Assembly: GCA_964455525.1 (NCBI GenBank)
Contig: CAYVWR010000003.1
Coordinates: 334,962 to 398,961, forward strand
Direction of reading: 5' to 3'
DNA: 64,000 nucleotides
Origin: JAFDZV01 sp964455525
GTDB lineage: Bacteria; Bacteroidota; Ignavibacteria; OLB7
A model generated the notes under the pieces. The model was not told where the DNA came from and made no database searches. It saw nothing but the letters and a program-made list of their open reading frames with translations. The translations under genes were made by a program, and so were the position numbers. Shown piece after piece: positions 8,761 to 16,537 of the stretch; within the stretch, counting starts at the first letter, position 1; every line of letters begins with the position of its first letter.

Positions 8761-9468
8761 GTGAAAGCTTTCCTTCTCGCCGCCGGGCTTGGAACACGTC
8801 TGCGCCCTATTACCGAGACCGTTCCCAAATGCCTGGTGCCGGTGGATGGGCGTCCGCTCCTTTCGCATTGGATGGATCTGCTCCAGAAGCATGGCGTAGA
8901 TGAGGTGCTGGTCAATTTGCATTTTCTTCCCGATCCCGTGCGCCGGTTTGCCGAGGATTATCGTGGCCCCGTTACGATCACGACCGTGATGGAGGATGAG
9001 TTGCTGGGCAGCGCCGGTACGCTTGATGCACACCGCGAATTTGTACGTGGCGAGGAGCAGTTCTATATCCTCTACGCAGATAATCTTACCACGGCCGATC
9101 TCGGGGCGATAGCCCGGTTCAACCGTGAACATCCGGCGCCCCTTACCGTCGGGTTGTTTCATGCCGAGAACCCGTCCGCATGCGGCATTGCGGAACTGGA
9201 TGCCCATGGACGGATCGTGGATTTTACCGAGAAGCCGTCGGAGCCGAAATCGGATCTGGCGGCTGCCGGAATATATGTCGGGCGCCAGGAGCTGTTCCAG
9301 TACATCCGGCCCGATCGTAGGCCATATGATTTCGGCGGCCATGTTATGCCGTCGCTTGCAGGGAGAATGAACGGGATTATCGTGGAGGGATATCTCCGCG
9401 ATATCGGCACGCTTGCCAGTCTGGAGCGTGCCGAGCGTGAATGGAGGGAATTACATCGCGTTGGGTAA
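8761..9468 (+). CDS. hddC: Sugar-1-phosphate nucleotidyltransferase, probable D-glycero-alpha-D-manno-heptose 1-phosphate guanylyltransferase
   Basis: 235 residues from GTG 8761. The nucleotidyltransferase signature LAAGLGTRLRPITETVPKC is at the N-terminus, with the GSAGTL loop, the metal aspartate in YILYADNL, and FTEKP further on. The family transfers NMP to a sugar 1-phosphate. The HddC assignment rests on the adjacent hddA and gmhA, which form the GDP-D-glycero-alpha-D-manno-heptose pathway; the sequence alone would also allow another NDP-sugar. It is separated by 6 bp from hddA. Confidence 0.82.
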   Translation: MKAFLLAAGLGTRLRPITETVPKCLVPVDGRPLLSHWMDLLQKHGVDEVLVNLHFLPDPVRRFAEDYRGPVTITTVMEDELLGSAGTLDAHREFVRGEEQFYILYADNLTTADLGAIARFNREHPAPLTVGLFHAENPSACGIAELDAHGRIVDFTEKPSEPKSDLAAAGIYVGRQELFQYIRPDRRPYDFGGHVMPSLAGRMNGIIVEGYLRDIGTLASLERAEREWRELHRVG

Positions 9469-9474
9469 CTATCA

Positions 9475-10464
9475 ATGATCATTACACAGACTCCGCTTCG
9501 TATCAGCATTGCCGGGGGCGGAACCGATCTCGCCGGGTATTATCAGAAGCAGGGAGGCTATGTCGTCTCCACGGCCATCGACAAGTTCCTCTATGTCATC
9601 GTCAAGGAGCGCTTCGACGACAAGATCTATGTTGATTATTCGCGCAAGGAGATCGTTGAATCGATCGATGATATACAGCACGAGCTGGTGCGCGAGGCCG
9701 CACGGATGACCGGTATGCCAAATGGCTTTGAAGTGAACATGATGGCCGATATTCCATCGGAGGGATCGGGCCTTGGCTCTTCATCAAGCCTGACCGTGGG
9801 GCTGTTGAACGCATTCTACCAGTATCGTGGAGAGCAGGTGAGCACCGAGCGCCTGGCCCGTGAGGCCTGCGCGATCGAGATTGATATCCTTGGCAAGCCG
9901 ATCGGCCGCCAGGATCAGTATATTGCTGCCTATGGCGGACTCTGCGGATTCGAGTTCAACCCCGATGATTCGGTGACGGTGGAACGGATCGAGATCCCAT
10001 CATCGGCAAAGCGCCGTCTCGGGAGCAATCTCCTGCTCTTCTTTACGAATATCGTCCGCCAGGCCAGCATGATCCTGAGCGATCAGAAGGCGAAGATCGG
10101 CGATACGATCGCGTTTCACGACGAGATCAAGAGCCTTGCGCGCGAGGTGCGCAGTACGGTGGAGGATGGCAATTTCGACGCGATCGGCGAGATTCTGCAT
10201 CGTAACTGGGAATTGAAGAAGCAGCTTGCCAACGGTGTAAGCACCGGCGAGATTGATGCGATGTACAAAAGCGCCCGTGCCGGTGGCGCGATCGGCGGGA
10301 AGATCGCCGGGGCCGGGGGGGGAGGCTTCCTTATGGTGTATTGCCGCAGGCCCGACCAAGATAATCTGCGCGAGGCGCTTTCGTCATATCGGGAGATGCC
10401 CTTTCTCCTTGAACCGCATGGCAGCAGAGTGATTTTTAATCAGGAACGATATAACTGGAAATAG
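9475..10464 (+). CDS. hddA: D-glycero-alpha-D-manno-heptose 7-phosphate kinase (GHMP family)
   Basis: 329 residues. It begins with TPLRISIAGGGTDL, and the GHMP ATP-binding loop is GLGSSSSLTVGLLNAF. KIAGAGGGGFLMVYC near the C-terminus is GHMP motif 3. The IGRQDQYIAAYGG segment is typical of HddA and fucokinase-like members. The enzyme phosphorylates C1 of heptose 7-phosphate, giving the 1,7-bisphosphate. It sits between hddC and gmhA with gaps of only 6 and 5 bp, clearly one operon. Confidence 0.92.
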   Translation: MIITQTPLRISIAGGGTDLAGYYQKQGGYVVSTAIDKFLYVIVKERFDDKIYVDYSRKEIVESIDDIQHELVREAARMTGMPNGFEVNMMADIPSEGSGLGSSSSLTVGLLNAFYQYRGEQVSTERLAREACAIEIDILGKPIGRQDQYIAAYGGLCGFEFNPDDSVTVERIEIPSSAKRRLGSNLLLFFTNIVRQASMILSDQKAKIGDTIAFHDEIKSLAREVRSTVEDGNFDAIGEILHRNWELKKQLANGVSTGEIDAMYKSARAGGAIGGKIAGAGGGGFLMVYCRRPDQDNLREALSSYREMPFLLEPHGSRVIFNQERYNWK

Positions 10465-10469
10465 GAGCT

Positions 10470-11063
10470 ATGAATTTTTCCGAGTACAAGCAGTACTTGC
10501 AGCGGGCGCTCGATTCGGTGGATGAGCGCGAAGTTGAAAGCTTTATCGAGGTGCTGTACGCTGCCTATCAGCGCGATGCGATGATCTTTGTTATCGGCAA
10601 TGGCGGCTCGGCTGCAAATGCCAGCCATCTTGCGCAGGATCTCGCAAAGGGAACCTGCGCCTCGATGCAGCAGGAACGGCGTATCCGCGCACTTTCCCTG
10701 ACGGATAACTTCGCCTTCTTCTCCGCGCTTGGCAACGATGAGGGCTATGACCAGGTATTTGTGCAGCAGCTTCGCACATTCTGCCGCCCGGGCGATCTCC
10801 TCGTTTCGATCTCCGGTTCCGGCAACAGCCCGAACGTCCTTCGTGCGGTCGAGTACGCAAACGAACATGGCCTGAAGACGATCGGCGTGACAGGCTTCTC
10901 CGGCGGCAGCCTTGCCGGCATCGTAGAGCATCAGGTGCATGTTCCGCTGAACGATATGTGCACTGCCGAGAGCGTGCATTCCGTCATATTCCACTACGTG
11001 ATTCTGGAACTTCAGAAACGCCTGGCGGCCGAACATGCAACAACGGCGGAGGCTGCCTCGTAG
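10470..11063 (+). CDS. gmhA: Sedoheptulose 7-phosphate isomerase
   Basis: 197 residues, the usual GmhA length. It has a SIS domain with IFVIGNGGSAANASHLAQDLAKG and LLVSISGSGNSPNVLRA as the phosphosugar-binding loops, and CTAESVHSVIFHYV at the C-terminal helix. It converts sedoheptulose 7-phosphate to D-glycero-D-manno-heptose 7-phosphate, the first committed step of ADP- or GDP-heptose synthesis. The start is ATG 10470, five bases after hddA, with AGGAG just upstream. A gmhB phosphatase, needed between HddA and HddC, is not in the window. Confidence 0.94.
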   Translation: MNFSEYKQYLQRALDSVDEREVESFIEVLYAAYQRDAMIFVIGNGGSAANASHLAQDLAKGTCASMQQERRIRALSLTDNFAFFSALGNDEGYDQVFVQQLRTFCRPGDLLVSISGSGNSPNVLRAVEYANEHGLKTIGVTGFSGGSLAGIVEHQVHVPLNDMCTAESVHSVIFHYVILELQKRLAAEHATTAEAAS

Positions 11064-11083
11064 CTCGTCGGAACGGGTCAAGC

Positions 11084-11113
11084 GCGATACAACGCCTTGG
11101 CGCGTTGTATCGC
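11084..11113 (+). terminator. 12-bp perfect hairpin after gmhA
   Basis: Perfect inverted repeat 11084-11095 with 11102-11113 and a 6-base loop, 20 bp after the gmhA stop. No T-tract follows; it may stabilise the transcript 3' end or work together with the second hairpin downstream. Confidence 0.45.
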
Positions 11114-11133
11114 AGACAGCGTAAGCTGGTATG

Positions 11134-11153
11134 CGGCCGGGGAAACCCGGCCG
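11134..11153 (+). terminator. Rho-independent-type terminator of the heptose operon
   Basis: An 8-bp GC-rich perfect stem with a GAAA tetraloop (11134-11141 with 11146-11153) is followed by TTGTTACTTTT. It lies 70 bp after gmhA and is the better candidate for the operon's end. Confidence 0.65.
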
Positions 11154-11450
11154 TTGTTACTTTTGGGGAGCATCCGCGTGCTGGTGCGTCTTATACAGTG
11201 CGATAACTATACACCTGCCCGAACATGAGATTCGGATAAGAGAGGTGGGATGCCCTGCGTTCGCAAAGAGGACGATGAGCCTGGTGCCGGAACGATATTC
11301 GGACTTTGAAAATCCAATTCCAAGAGCTATGATGTACATCGGGAGCTTTCTACTTTTTGTGAAAAGATGGAAAGCTCTATGGTTTTATCCCTTTGGGAAA
11401 TTTCCGATCATGGCCCTGAATCGAACTATCTATACTACTGAGGACATGCG
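11154..11450. other. Intergenic stretch between heptose operon and rnk-like gene
   Basis: Apart from the two hairpins before it, I see nothing assignable. A 114-codon open frame (11131-11475) has no recognisable features and overlaps both the terminator and the start of the next gene, so I do not call it. The part from 11340 to 11445 is A/T-richer and probably contains the promoter of the next gene. Confidence 0.4.
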
Positions 11451-11867
11451 ATGGTTGATCAATCAATCTGTATAACCGACTATGATCTGCGCCGTCTGAG
11501 TAAGCTTGTACTTGATGGACGCTACAGAGGTGGGCAGACAGGTGGTACGCTGCGGAAGCTTTGGACCGAACTTGGCCGGGCCGATGTTGTGCCGTCGAAG
11601 AACGTTCCGCCGGATGTTATCACGATGAACTCCACCGTCCGTCTGCTCGATGTGGACCGGGGAACCACCAGCACGTTTACTCTGGTCTTTCCTGCGGCGG
11701 CAGACATTGCAACCGGATGCATTTCCATCCTCTCGCCAATAGGAATGGCGATGCTGGGCTATAGGGTTGGCGATAGTTTTGAATGGGAAGTTCCTTCAGG
11801 GATCAGACGATTACAGGTGGAATCGATCGTCTATCAGCCAGAGGCAGCGGGAGACTACCACTTGTAG
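11451..11867 (+). CDS. rnk: Rnk-like nucleoside diphosphate kinase regulator (GreA/GreB C-terminal domain)
   Basis: 138 residues from ATG 11451, with GAGGA just upstream. The C-terminal half reads as the FKBP-like GreA/GreB fold: MNSTVRLLDVD, the TLVFPAAADI strand, ISILSPIGMAMLGYRVGD and FEWEVPSG. The N-terminal about 45 residues form the short helical arm of Rnk. Rnk proteins bind RNA polymerase without Gre-type cleavage activity and influence NTP pools. It stands alone between two terminator-like regions. Confidence 0.85.
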   Translation: MVDQSICITDYDLRRLSKLVLDGRYRGGQTGGTLRKLWTELGRADVVPSKNVPPDVITMNSTVRLLDVDRGTTSTFTLVFPAAADIATGCISILSPIGMAMLGYRVGDSFEWEVPSGIRRLQVESIVYQPEAAGDYHL

Positions 11868-12108
11868 CCCTTCTGCATAATCGTAGTGAGCCTCTGCCGG
11901 GTGTTCGCGCGGAGGCCATCCTCCGCGCGCCGCCTGGCAAAGAGCGGGGGATGAACATCAAGCCGGAATGTGTGTGGTGCAGGATACGATCGGCAGATCG
12001 TGCGCCTGGTTCGGAATCTTCAATATCGCTCACGCCTCTTCTACAACCCCTCTCTTCCACCGTGCAGCCTGGCGGGTTTTCCAGGAACTACGCTCCAGGC
12101 CCTATCGC

Positions 12109-13128
12109 TTACCAACCCTTTCCAGCCTCTCCCGCGATCTTCGTTGCCGTCTGTAATACCTCCTGTACGCTGATCTCCCGCATGCAACGGAAATGCCCTT
12201 CCGGGCAACTGCTTCGCCCGATTGTTGTGCAGGGACGGCAGTACAGCCCCTGCCGCTCCACAATCGCCGAGCGTGTGCCATAGGGGATGAACCCGAATTC
12301 CTGTACCGTGCTTCCGAAGATCGTTACCACCGGACGTTTTCGCGCCGCAGCTACATGGGTTAGCGCCGAATCGTTTGCCACGATCAGATCGCATGTGTCC
12401 ATGGTCGCCGCCGTCTCCAGAAGCGTTGTCCGCCCGGCCAGGTTTACGACATCTCCGGCAATTCCCTGTTCTACTGCTGTGCATAGATCCCGTTCCGATG
12501 GCGATCCCAGAAGCACGATCCGTGCGTTGTGTTCACCTGCCAGCATCGTTCCCAATGCGGCGAAATTTTCCGGGAGCCACCGTTTTGTTGCATGTCTTGC
12601 TCCAGGAGCCATTGCTACGGTGGGGCGCCCCTTCAGCGGGACCACTGGTGCATAGGCACCGCCGGTGAACAGGTCCAGCCCTTCGCCGTCGTTCCGCAGG
12701 CCATACGGTTCCCCCACCTGAAGATAGAGTTCCGGGATCGGCACAATAGGCCGAAGCCGGTTGACCTTCCGTTTCACCAGCAGCCACTTCCTGAACGTCG
12801 GCTTGTGGATCACTGCCACCTCGCGCCCCAGCCCTGTGCGCACATAGCGGCTGCGGAGAGAGTTGTGCAGATCGAAGACGATATCATAATCGCCACTGTT
12901 CTCGGCGATCAATCCCGATTTCAGCCGGGCCAGATCGCGCAGGCCCCATCCCTTCTCGATGGCGATCGCCCGGTCGAGATAGGGGGAATGCTCTACCAGC
13001 GGGAGAAATTCCCGTTTGCTGAGATAGTGAATCTCCGCCTCTGGAAAACGTTTCCGAAGCGCTCGCACAAAGAGCGAGGTGAGGATGATATCCCCGGCGG
13101 AACTGAAACGGATGAGTAATATTTTCAT
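12109..13128 (-). CDS. Glycosyltransferase family 9 (heptosyltransferase-like)
   Basis: 339 residues from ATG 13128 (GTG 13134 also possible). It begins KILLIRFSSAGDIILTS, the GT9 N-terminal motif containing the catalytic-site aspartate, and has VAMAPGARHATKRWLPENF, the ADP/GDP-heptose donor loop, and IVANDSALTHVAAARKRPVVTIFG in the C-terminal Rossmann domain. GT9 enzymes transfer heptose to lipopolysaccharide inner core or related glycans at the inner membrane. Presence near the heptose-nucleotide genes suits this, although the orientation is opposite and it is separately transcribed. YCRPCTTIGRSSCPEGHFRCM is a cysteine cluster found in many GT9 proteins. Confidence 0.9.
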   Translation of the reverse strand: MKILLIRFSSAGDIILTSLFVRALRKRFPEAEIHYLSKREFLPLVEHSPYLDRAIAIEKGWGLRDLARLKSGLIAENSGDYDIVFDLHNSLRSRYVRTGLGREVAVIHKPTFRKWLLVKRKVNRLRPIVPIPELYLQVGEPYGLRNDGEGLDLFTGGAYAPVVPLKGRPTVAMAPGARHATKRWLPENFAALGTMLAGEHNARIVLLGSPSERDLCTAVEQGIAGDVVNLAGRTTLLETAATMDTCDLIVANDSALTHVAAARKRPVVTIFGSTVQEFGFIPYGTRSAIVERQGLYCRPCTTIGRSSCPEGHFRCMREISVQEVLQTATKIAGEAGKGW

Positions 13129-13189
13129 GCGCACACCGTAAACGTGGAATCTACACAGGTTTTAAGCATCCCAGATTGTGTCTGACAAT

Positions 13190-13472
13190 TTGAATCGTCT
13201 AGCGACGAGATACCTGTTGGGAACAGGTGTGCAATGCCGCCGAAACGGTGCCAATCGCTCTTCAGTGTACGGAAGAAGCTCCCACTGAGAGCAGTATCCC
13301 AGCAGGTGCTCCAACGGTTTATGCTCCGGGTAACGGCATTGGCTGAACAGAACTCAGCAATGCCAATGGCCGTATACTGGGGCGATCGGGGGGCGTGACT
13401 GGCCGCGTGTGCTGCGAGTCGGTTGTGCGTACCCGTTGGCACAGTGTTCTTGTGCACGCGGAAAGCCAGCAA
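13190..13472 (-). pseudogene. Decayed IS3-family transposase (OrfB C-terminal remnant)
   Basis: On the minus strand the frame contains SPQYTAIGIAEF, then TRSINRWSTCWDTALSGSFF and RTLKSDW. This lines up with the conserved C-terminal block of IS3-type OrfB: GSQYTS, SMSRxGxCWDNAxxESFFxTLK. The catalytic glutamate of ESFF is glycine here, and the Walker-like spacing before it is shortened, so the element is dead. No intact inverted repeats are visible. It lies directly before the tandem duplication starting at 13534 and may mark an old insertion boundary. Confidence 0.6.
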
Positions 13473-13666
13473 CCATGACCTGCATCGACGTTCTGCTGGA
13501 TGGTCTCGGCAAATACCGCAGCGTTAGATGTACGATATGAAAAAAAGTTAACGTCGGGTTGCAAATGCATTGCATTGGCTCATCGCTCAGGGTATGTTCC
13601 CTCTGCGTGTACAACCGCCAATGATCTCGCTGCTCATCCAGTATCGTTCTAAAGAAAGGTGCATGT

Positions 13667-15790
13667 ATGCTGCTGATAAGATTGCACGTTCGTGCAGGTG
13701 TATCGCTCCAGGTTCTGCTGCTGCTGCTTGCGGTGGCTTCTGCACTGCATGCAGGGGAGCATGATGGCAGGGATCGCTACGCTCTGGTGCTGCCGGATAG
13801 CACGGAGGTGGACGCACCTGTGCAGACCAGCGAGTCACCGTTCAAACGTGGTCGATCGGGCCTGCGTGTGTATGTCTATGGAGACGATGGGCAACTGGTC
13901 TCGGATGCCGATGTCCAGGTCTTCTCGCTGATTGATGCGACGGTTCTTGCGGTCCCGTTCGACACACTGCATCGAGCGTATTCTCTGCGAGTGACCTGGG
14001 TGAAGGACTTCGAGTATGAAGAAGTGGATAGGGGAATCGCACCGCACCGCTACAAGAAGCTACGGATCAGCAAAGCAGGATATCAGCCTCAGGAGTATTA
14101 CCTGAACGAGTGTTGTGATGCCGGTCTGGGCCGGGTCGATATCTATCTGGCACGACCAGGGGAACGCCTGTATTACGATGGGTGCCATGGCATACCGTTC
14201 ACTCCGCATCGCGACCTTGCCTATGTGGAGTTTATCTGGAGCGATGCGGGTCATCGGAGGCAGAACCAGAAGGTGTTGAAGGAACTAGGGTTGCAGGTGG
14301 TGCGGAACTACCCAGGTGTTGCGATCAAGGAGACTTCACCGAAGCAGAGAGGTCGGCGAAGCCGTGTTGGCAGCAATGGTGTGGTTGTGCGGAAGTCGGG
14401 TGGGGGTGTGTTTGATGCGGTGGGTGATACGGTTCTGGGCGCGTTGCGCGGTGATACTCTGGTGCGTACCGCAGGGATGGTGCGTGGCATGAGCGGTGAT
14501 CGTGTTGATGCTTACGACAACCGCTTGGTGCTGGTCTTTGGTACTCTTGAGGATGCGTTGCTGGAGAACGACTACGAGACGGTGACGAACCTTTTGTGGG
14601 GTATGGGTGCCAGCGATATAGTTGTACAGTTTGGTGATCGTCTTATCGCGGAGTTCGATGCAGGGATGGGAGAAGGCATCCTGGACATCGCCGATAGCCT
14701 TCGGCGAACGCGTTTGTTCGATGCGTTGCAGAACACGGATGTCGGCACGTTCTCTCACTTCTACCAACGGAGGATCTCAAGGCAGCCGAAGCCGTCCTCG
14801 CCCGGCGGGAAGCGCACGCGGGAGGCCAGCCGATCGGCCTCGCAGTTGCGTTCGTCCGGCACGATCGTCTCTGGCAGTGGTGAGGTGCTGCTGCCGGTGC
14901 GTGTGGTTGGTGATTCCGGTGAGGTGGTCAACAATGTGATCGTGAGTGCATACCGGCACCTGGAATCAATACCGAGGACATCGTTGGCGGTTGGTTATGA
15001 CTCATCGCGTTCGTTGTATCTGATTCCGTACAAGCCTACGAAGATGTCGTGGCTTGTGGCGTGGGCACCGGGTCGTGTACGTCAGGTTCGTCCCCTTTCG
15101 AGTTCTGTTCTCTCGGAAGTGATCGATGGGGTGCTGACCCTGCGGCTGTATAGCGTGCGCCTGGAATATTATTGGCTGGGGAGCTGGAAAGTTCTCTACG
15201 AGAGCCGTCCGGACTGGATGAGCCTGAGATACAAGCCGGGCCGGTTGGCAGCGGTTGAACGGTTGGTGCAGAGTCTGGATCTGCGTGTCGTGGGAGATCT
15301 GGAGCTGGAAGAATTGATAAGAGGCCCTATTGTATGGCCATGGGGACCTAATCCATTTCGTTATCGTGAAAACAACCTGGCACGGCTGCGTGAGGCAGAG
15401 ATACTGATGGTTGCCAAACGCAACGGTGAGTTGTTCGATCGGTACGACAGTCGGGAGCTGGAAGGATTGCGTGGTGATACAAATGTCATCTTTGCGGGAC
15501 CGACATCTGCATCGACGCATGTGTATGTTCATATGCATGATAACGATATTCGCCTACGCTTGTCTGAGAGGATGACATCACGGGATCTAGGCTACCTGGT
15601 CGCACCATATGGGTTGAGTCTTGAGTCGGGAGTGACGGAGGATGCCAAGGATCGTTACAGAGTGAGTCTTCCATTGGGGATGGGTGAAGGAGCCAGGGAG
15701 CTGATCGATCGGCTGATTCTAGTAAAAGGCATTGCAATCCCCAGCAGTGATAATTATCAATTTGAAAGTTGGCTTAAAGGGGAGGATTGA
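13667..15790 (+). CDS. Exported protein of two protease-propeptide-like modules, copy A
   Basis: 707 residues from ATG 13667 with AAAGAAAGG upstream. Residues 1-29 look like a signal peptide: basic RLHVRAG, a leucine-rich core, then ALHA before GEHDG. No enzyme motif is seen. Module 1 (about 65-370) has a carboxypeptidase-regulatory-like beta segment (LRVYVYGDDGQLVSDADVQV), then RDLAYVEFIWSDAGHRRQN and IVVQFGDRLIAEFDAG. Module 2 (about 410-700) repeats the pattern, ending LGYLVAPYGLSLESG and GAREL-IDRLILVKG. The same order (FIRVCDPMGMLIGDATVSV, LEVAVMHAGRV, LEIVYEHSPVSRLFEIAV) occurs at the N-terminus of the giant protease downstream. I infer a propeptide-like inhibitor or folding helper. A basic, serine-rich linker joins the modules at about 370-400. 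Confidence 0.75.
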   Translation: MLLIRLHVRAGVSLQVLLLLLAVASALHAGEHDGRDRYALVLPDSTEVDAPVQTSESPFKRGRSGLRVYVYGDDGQLVSDADVQVFSLIDATVLAVPFDTLHRAYSLRVTWVKDFEYEEVDRGIAPHRYKKLRISKAGYQPQEYYLNECCDAGLGRVDIYLARPGERLYYDGCHGIPFTPHRDLAYVEFIWSDAGHRRQNQKVLKELGLQVVRNYPGVAIKETSPKQRGRRSRVGSNGVVVRKSGGGVFDAVGDTVLGALRGDTLVRTAGMVRGMSGDRVDAYDNRLVLVFGTLEDALLENDYETVTNLLWGMGASDIVVQFGDRLIAEFDAGMGEGILDIADSLRRTRLFDALQNTDVGTFSHFYQRRISRQPKPSSPGGKRTREASRSASQLRSSGTIVSGSGEVLLPVRVVGDSGEVVNNVIVSAYRHLESIPRTSLAVGYDSSRSLYLIPYKPTKMSWLVAWAPGRVRQVRPLSSSVLSEVIDGVLTLRLYSVRLEYYWLGSWKVLYESRPDWMSLRYKPGRLAAVERLVQSLDLRVVGDLELEELIRGPIVWPWGPNPFRYRENNLARLREAEILMVAKRNGELFDRYDSRELEGLRGDTNVIFAGPTSASTHVYVHMHDNDIRLRLSERMTSRDLGYLVAPYGLSLESGVTEDAKDRYRVSLPLGMGEGARELIDRLILVKGIAIPSSDNYQFESWLKGED

Positions 15791-15951
15791 TCCCCAACGT
15801 GCCGATTCGTGCTTTGTGAAGATATCCCGTGGAAACGATGCGGGATGATATGTCTGGGCTGTGATTGTCCCAGCAAACTCTTGTTGCCCTCTGTCCTCTC
15901 GTGATAGTGCAGGGGAGCCAGTATATCAAGTACACCACAACAACAATTTCT

Positions 15952-16404
15952 ATGAAACGAAGCCAAGTGCGATCGCTGTTTATTCGTGTCTGTGATCCGA
16001 TGGGAATGCTGATAGGTGATGCCACTGTGTCGGTGCGGAGCAGTGATGGGGTTGTGGAGCGTGTTGCCTCGGGTGTGGATAGGATAGGGCATGGTGTGAA
16101 GAAGGAGTATAATCATTATATCAAAGATATTGAGCCAGGAACATATATCCTGGAGATCAGCCGACCAGGGTCGATACTGGAGCGCTTGGTAGTTGATATG
16201 CCGGATACTGGTCGGTATCTGGAATGTATGCTCCACGCAAAGGATAGTGAGTATGGGTATCGGGCAGGCCGGAGCGCTGGATATTGCACGGGAGCACTGG
16301 AAGTAGCCGTGATGCATGCTGGCAGAGTTGAAGATTGTGATCTGCGTGGTACTCGGGAAGTCGCTGAGAGTTTTGGGCTGCACCTGTCCGGGATATTTGA
16401 ATAG
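15952..16404 (+). pseudogene. Truncated duplicate of the giant protease N-terminus
   Basis: This frame equals codons 1 to about 149 of the protease gene in copy B (ATG 18823), up to ...LHLSGIF, then ends with glutamate and TAG created at the duplication junction (16402-16404). The TTG at 15865 matches the upstream TTG in copy B. It keeps only the beta-sandwich and first propeptide-like strands and no catalytic residue. It is probably a by-product of the duplication, but it could still make a small stand-alone propeptide fragment. Confidence 0.8.
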
Positions 16405-16537
16405 GATATGAAAAAAAGTTAACGTCGAGTTGCAAATGCATTGCATTGGCTCATCGCTCAGGGTATGTTCCCTCTGCGTGTACAACCGCCAATGATCTCG
16501 CTGCTCATCCAGTATCGTTCTAAAGAAAGGTGCATGT

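Noticed and set aside
11131..11475. 114-codon plus-strand open frame before the rnk-like gene
   Set aside because: It starts inside a terminator hairpin, overlaps the next gene and lacks any recognisable feature.
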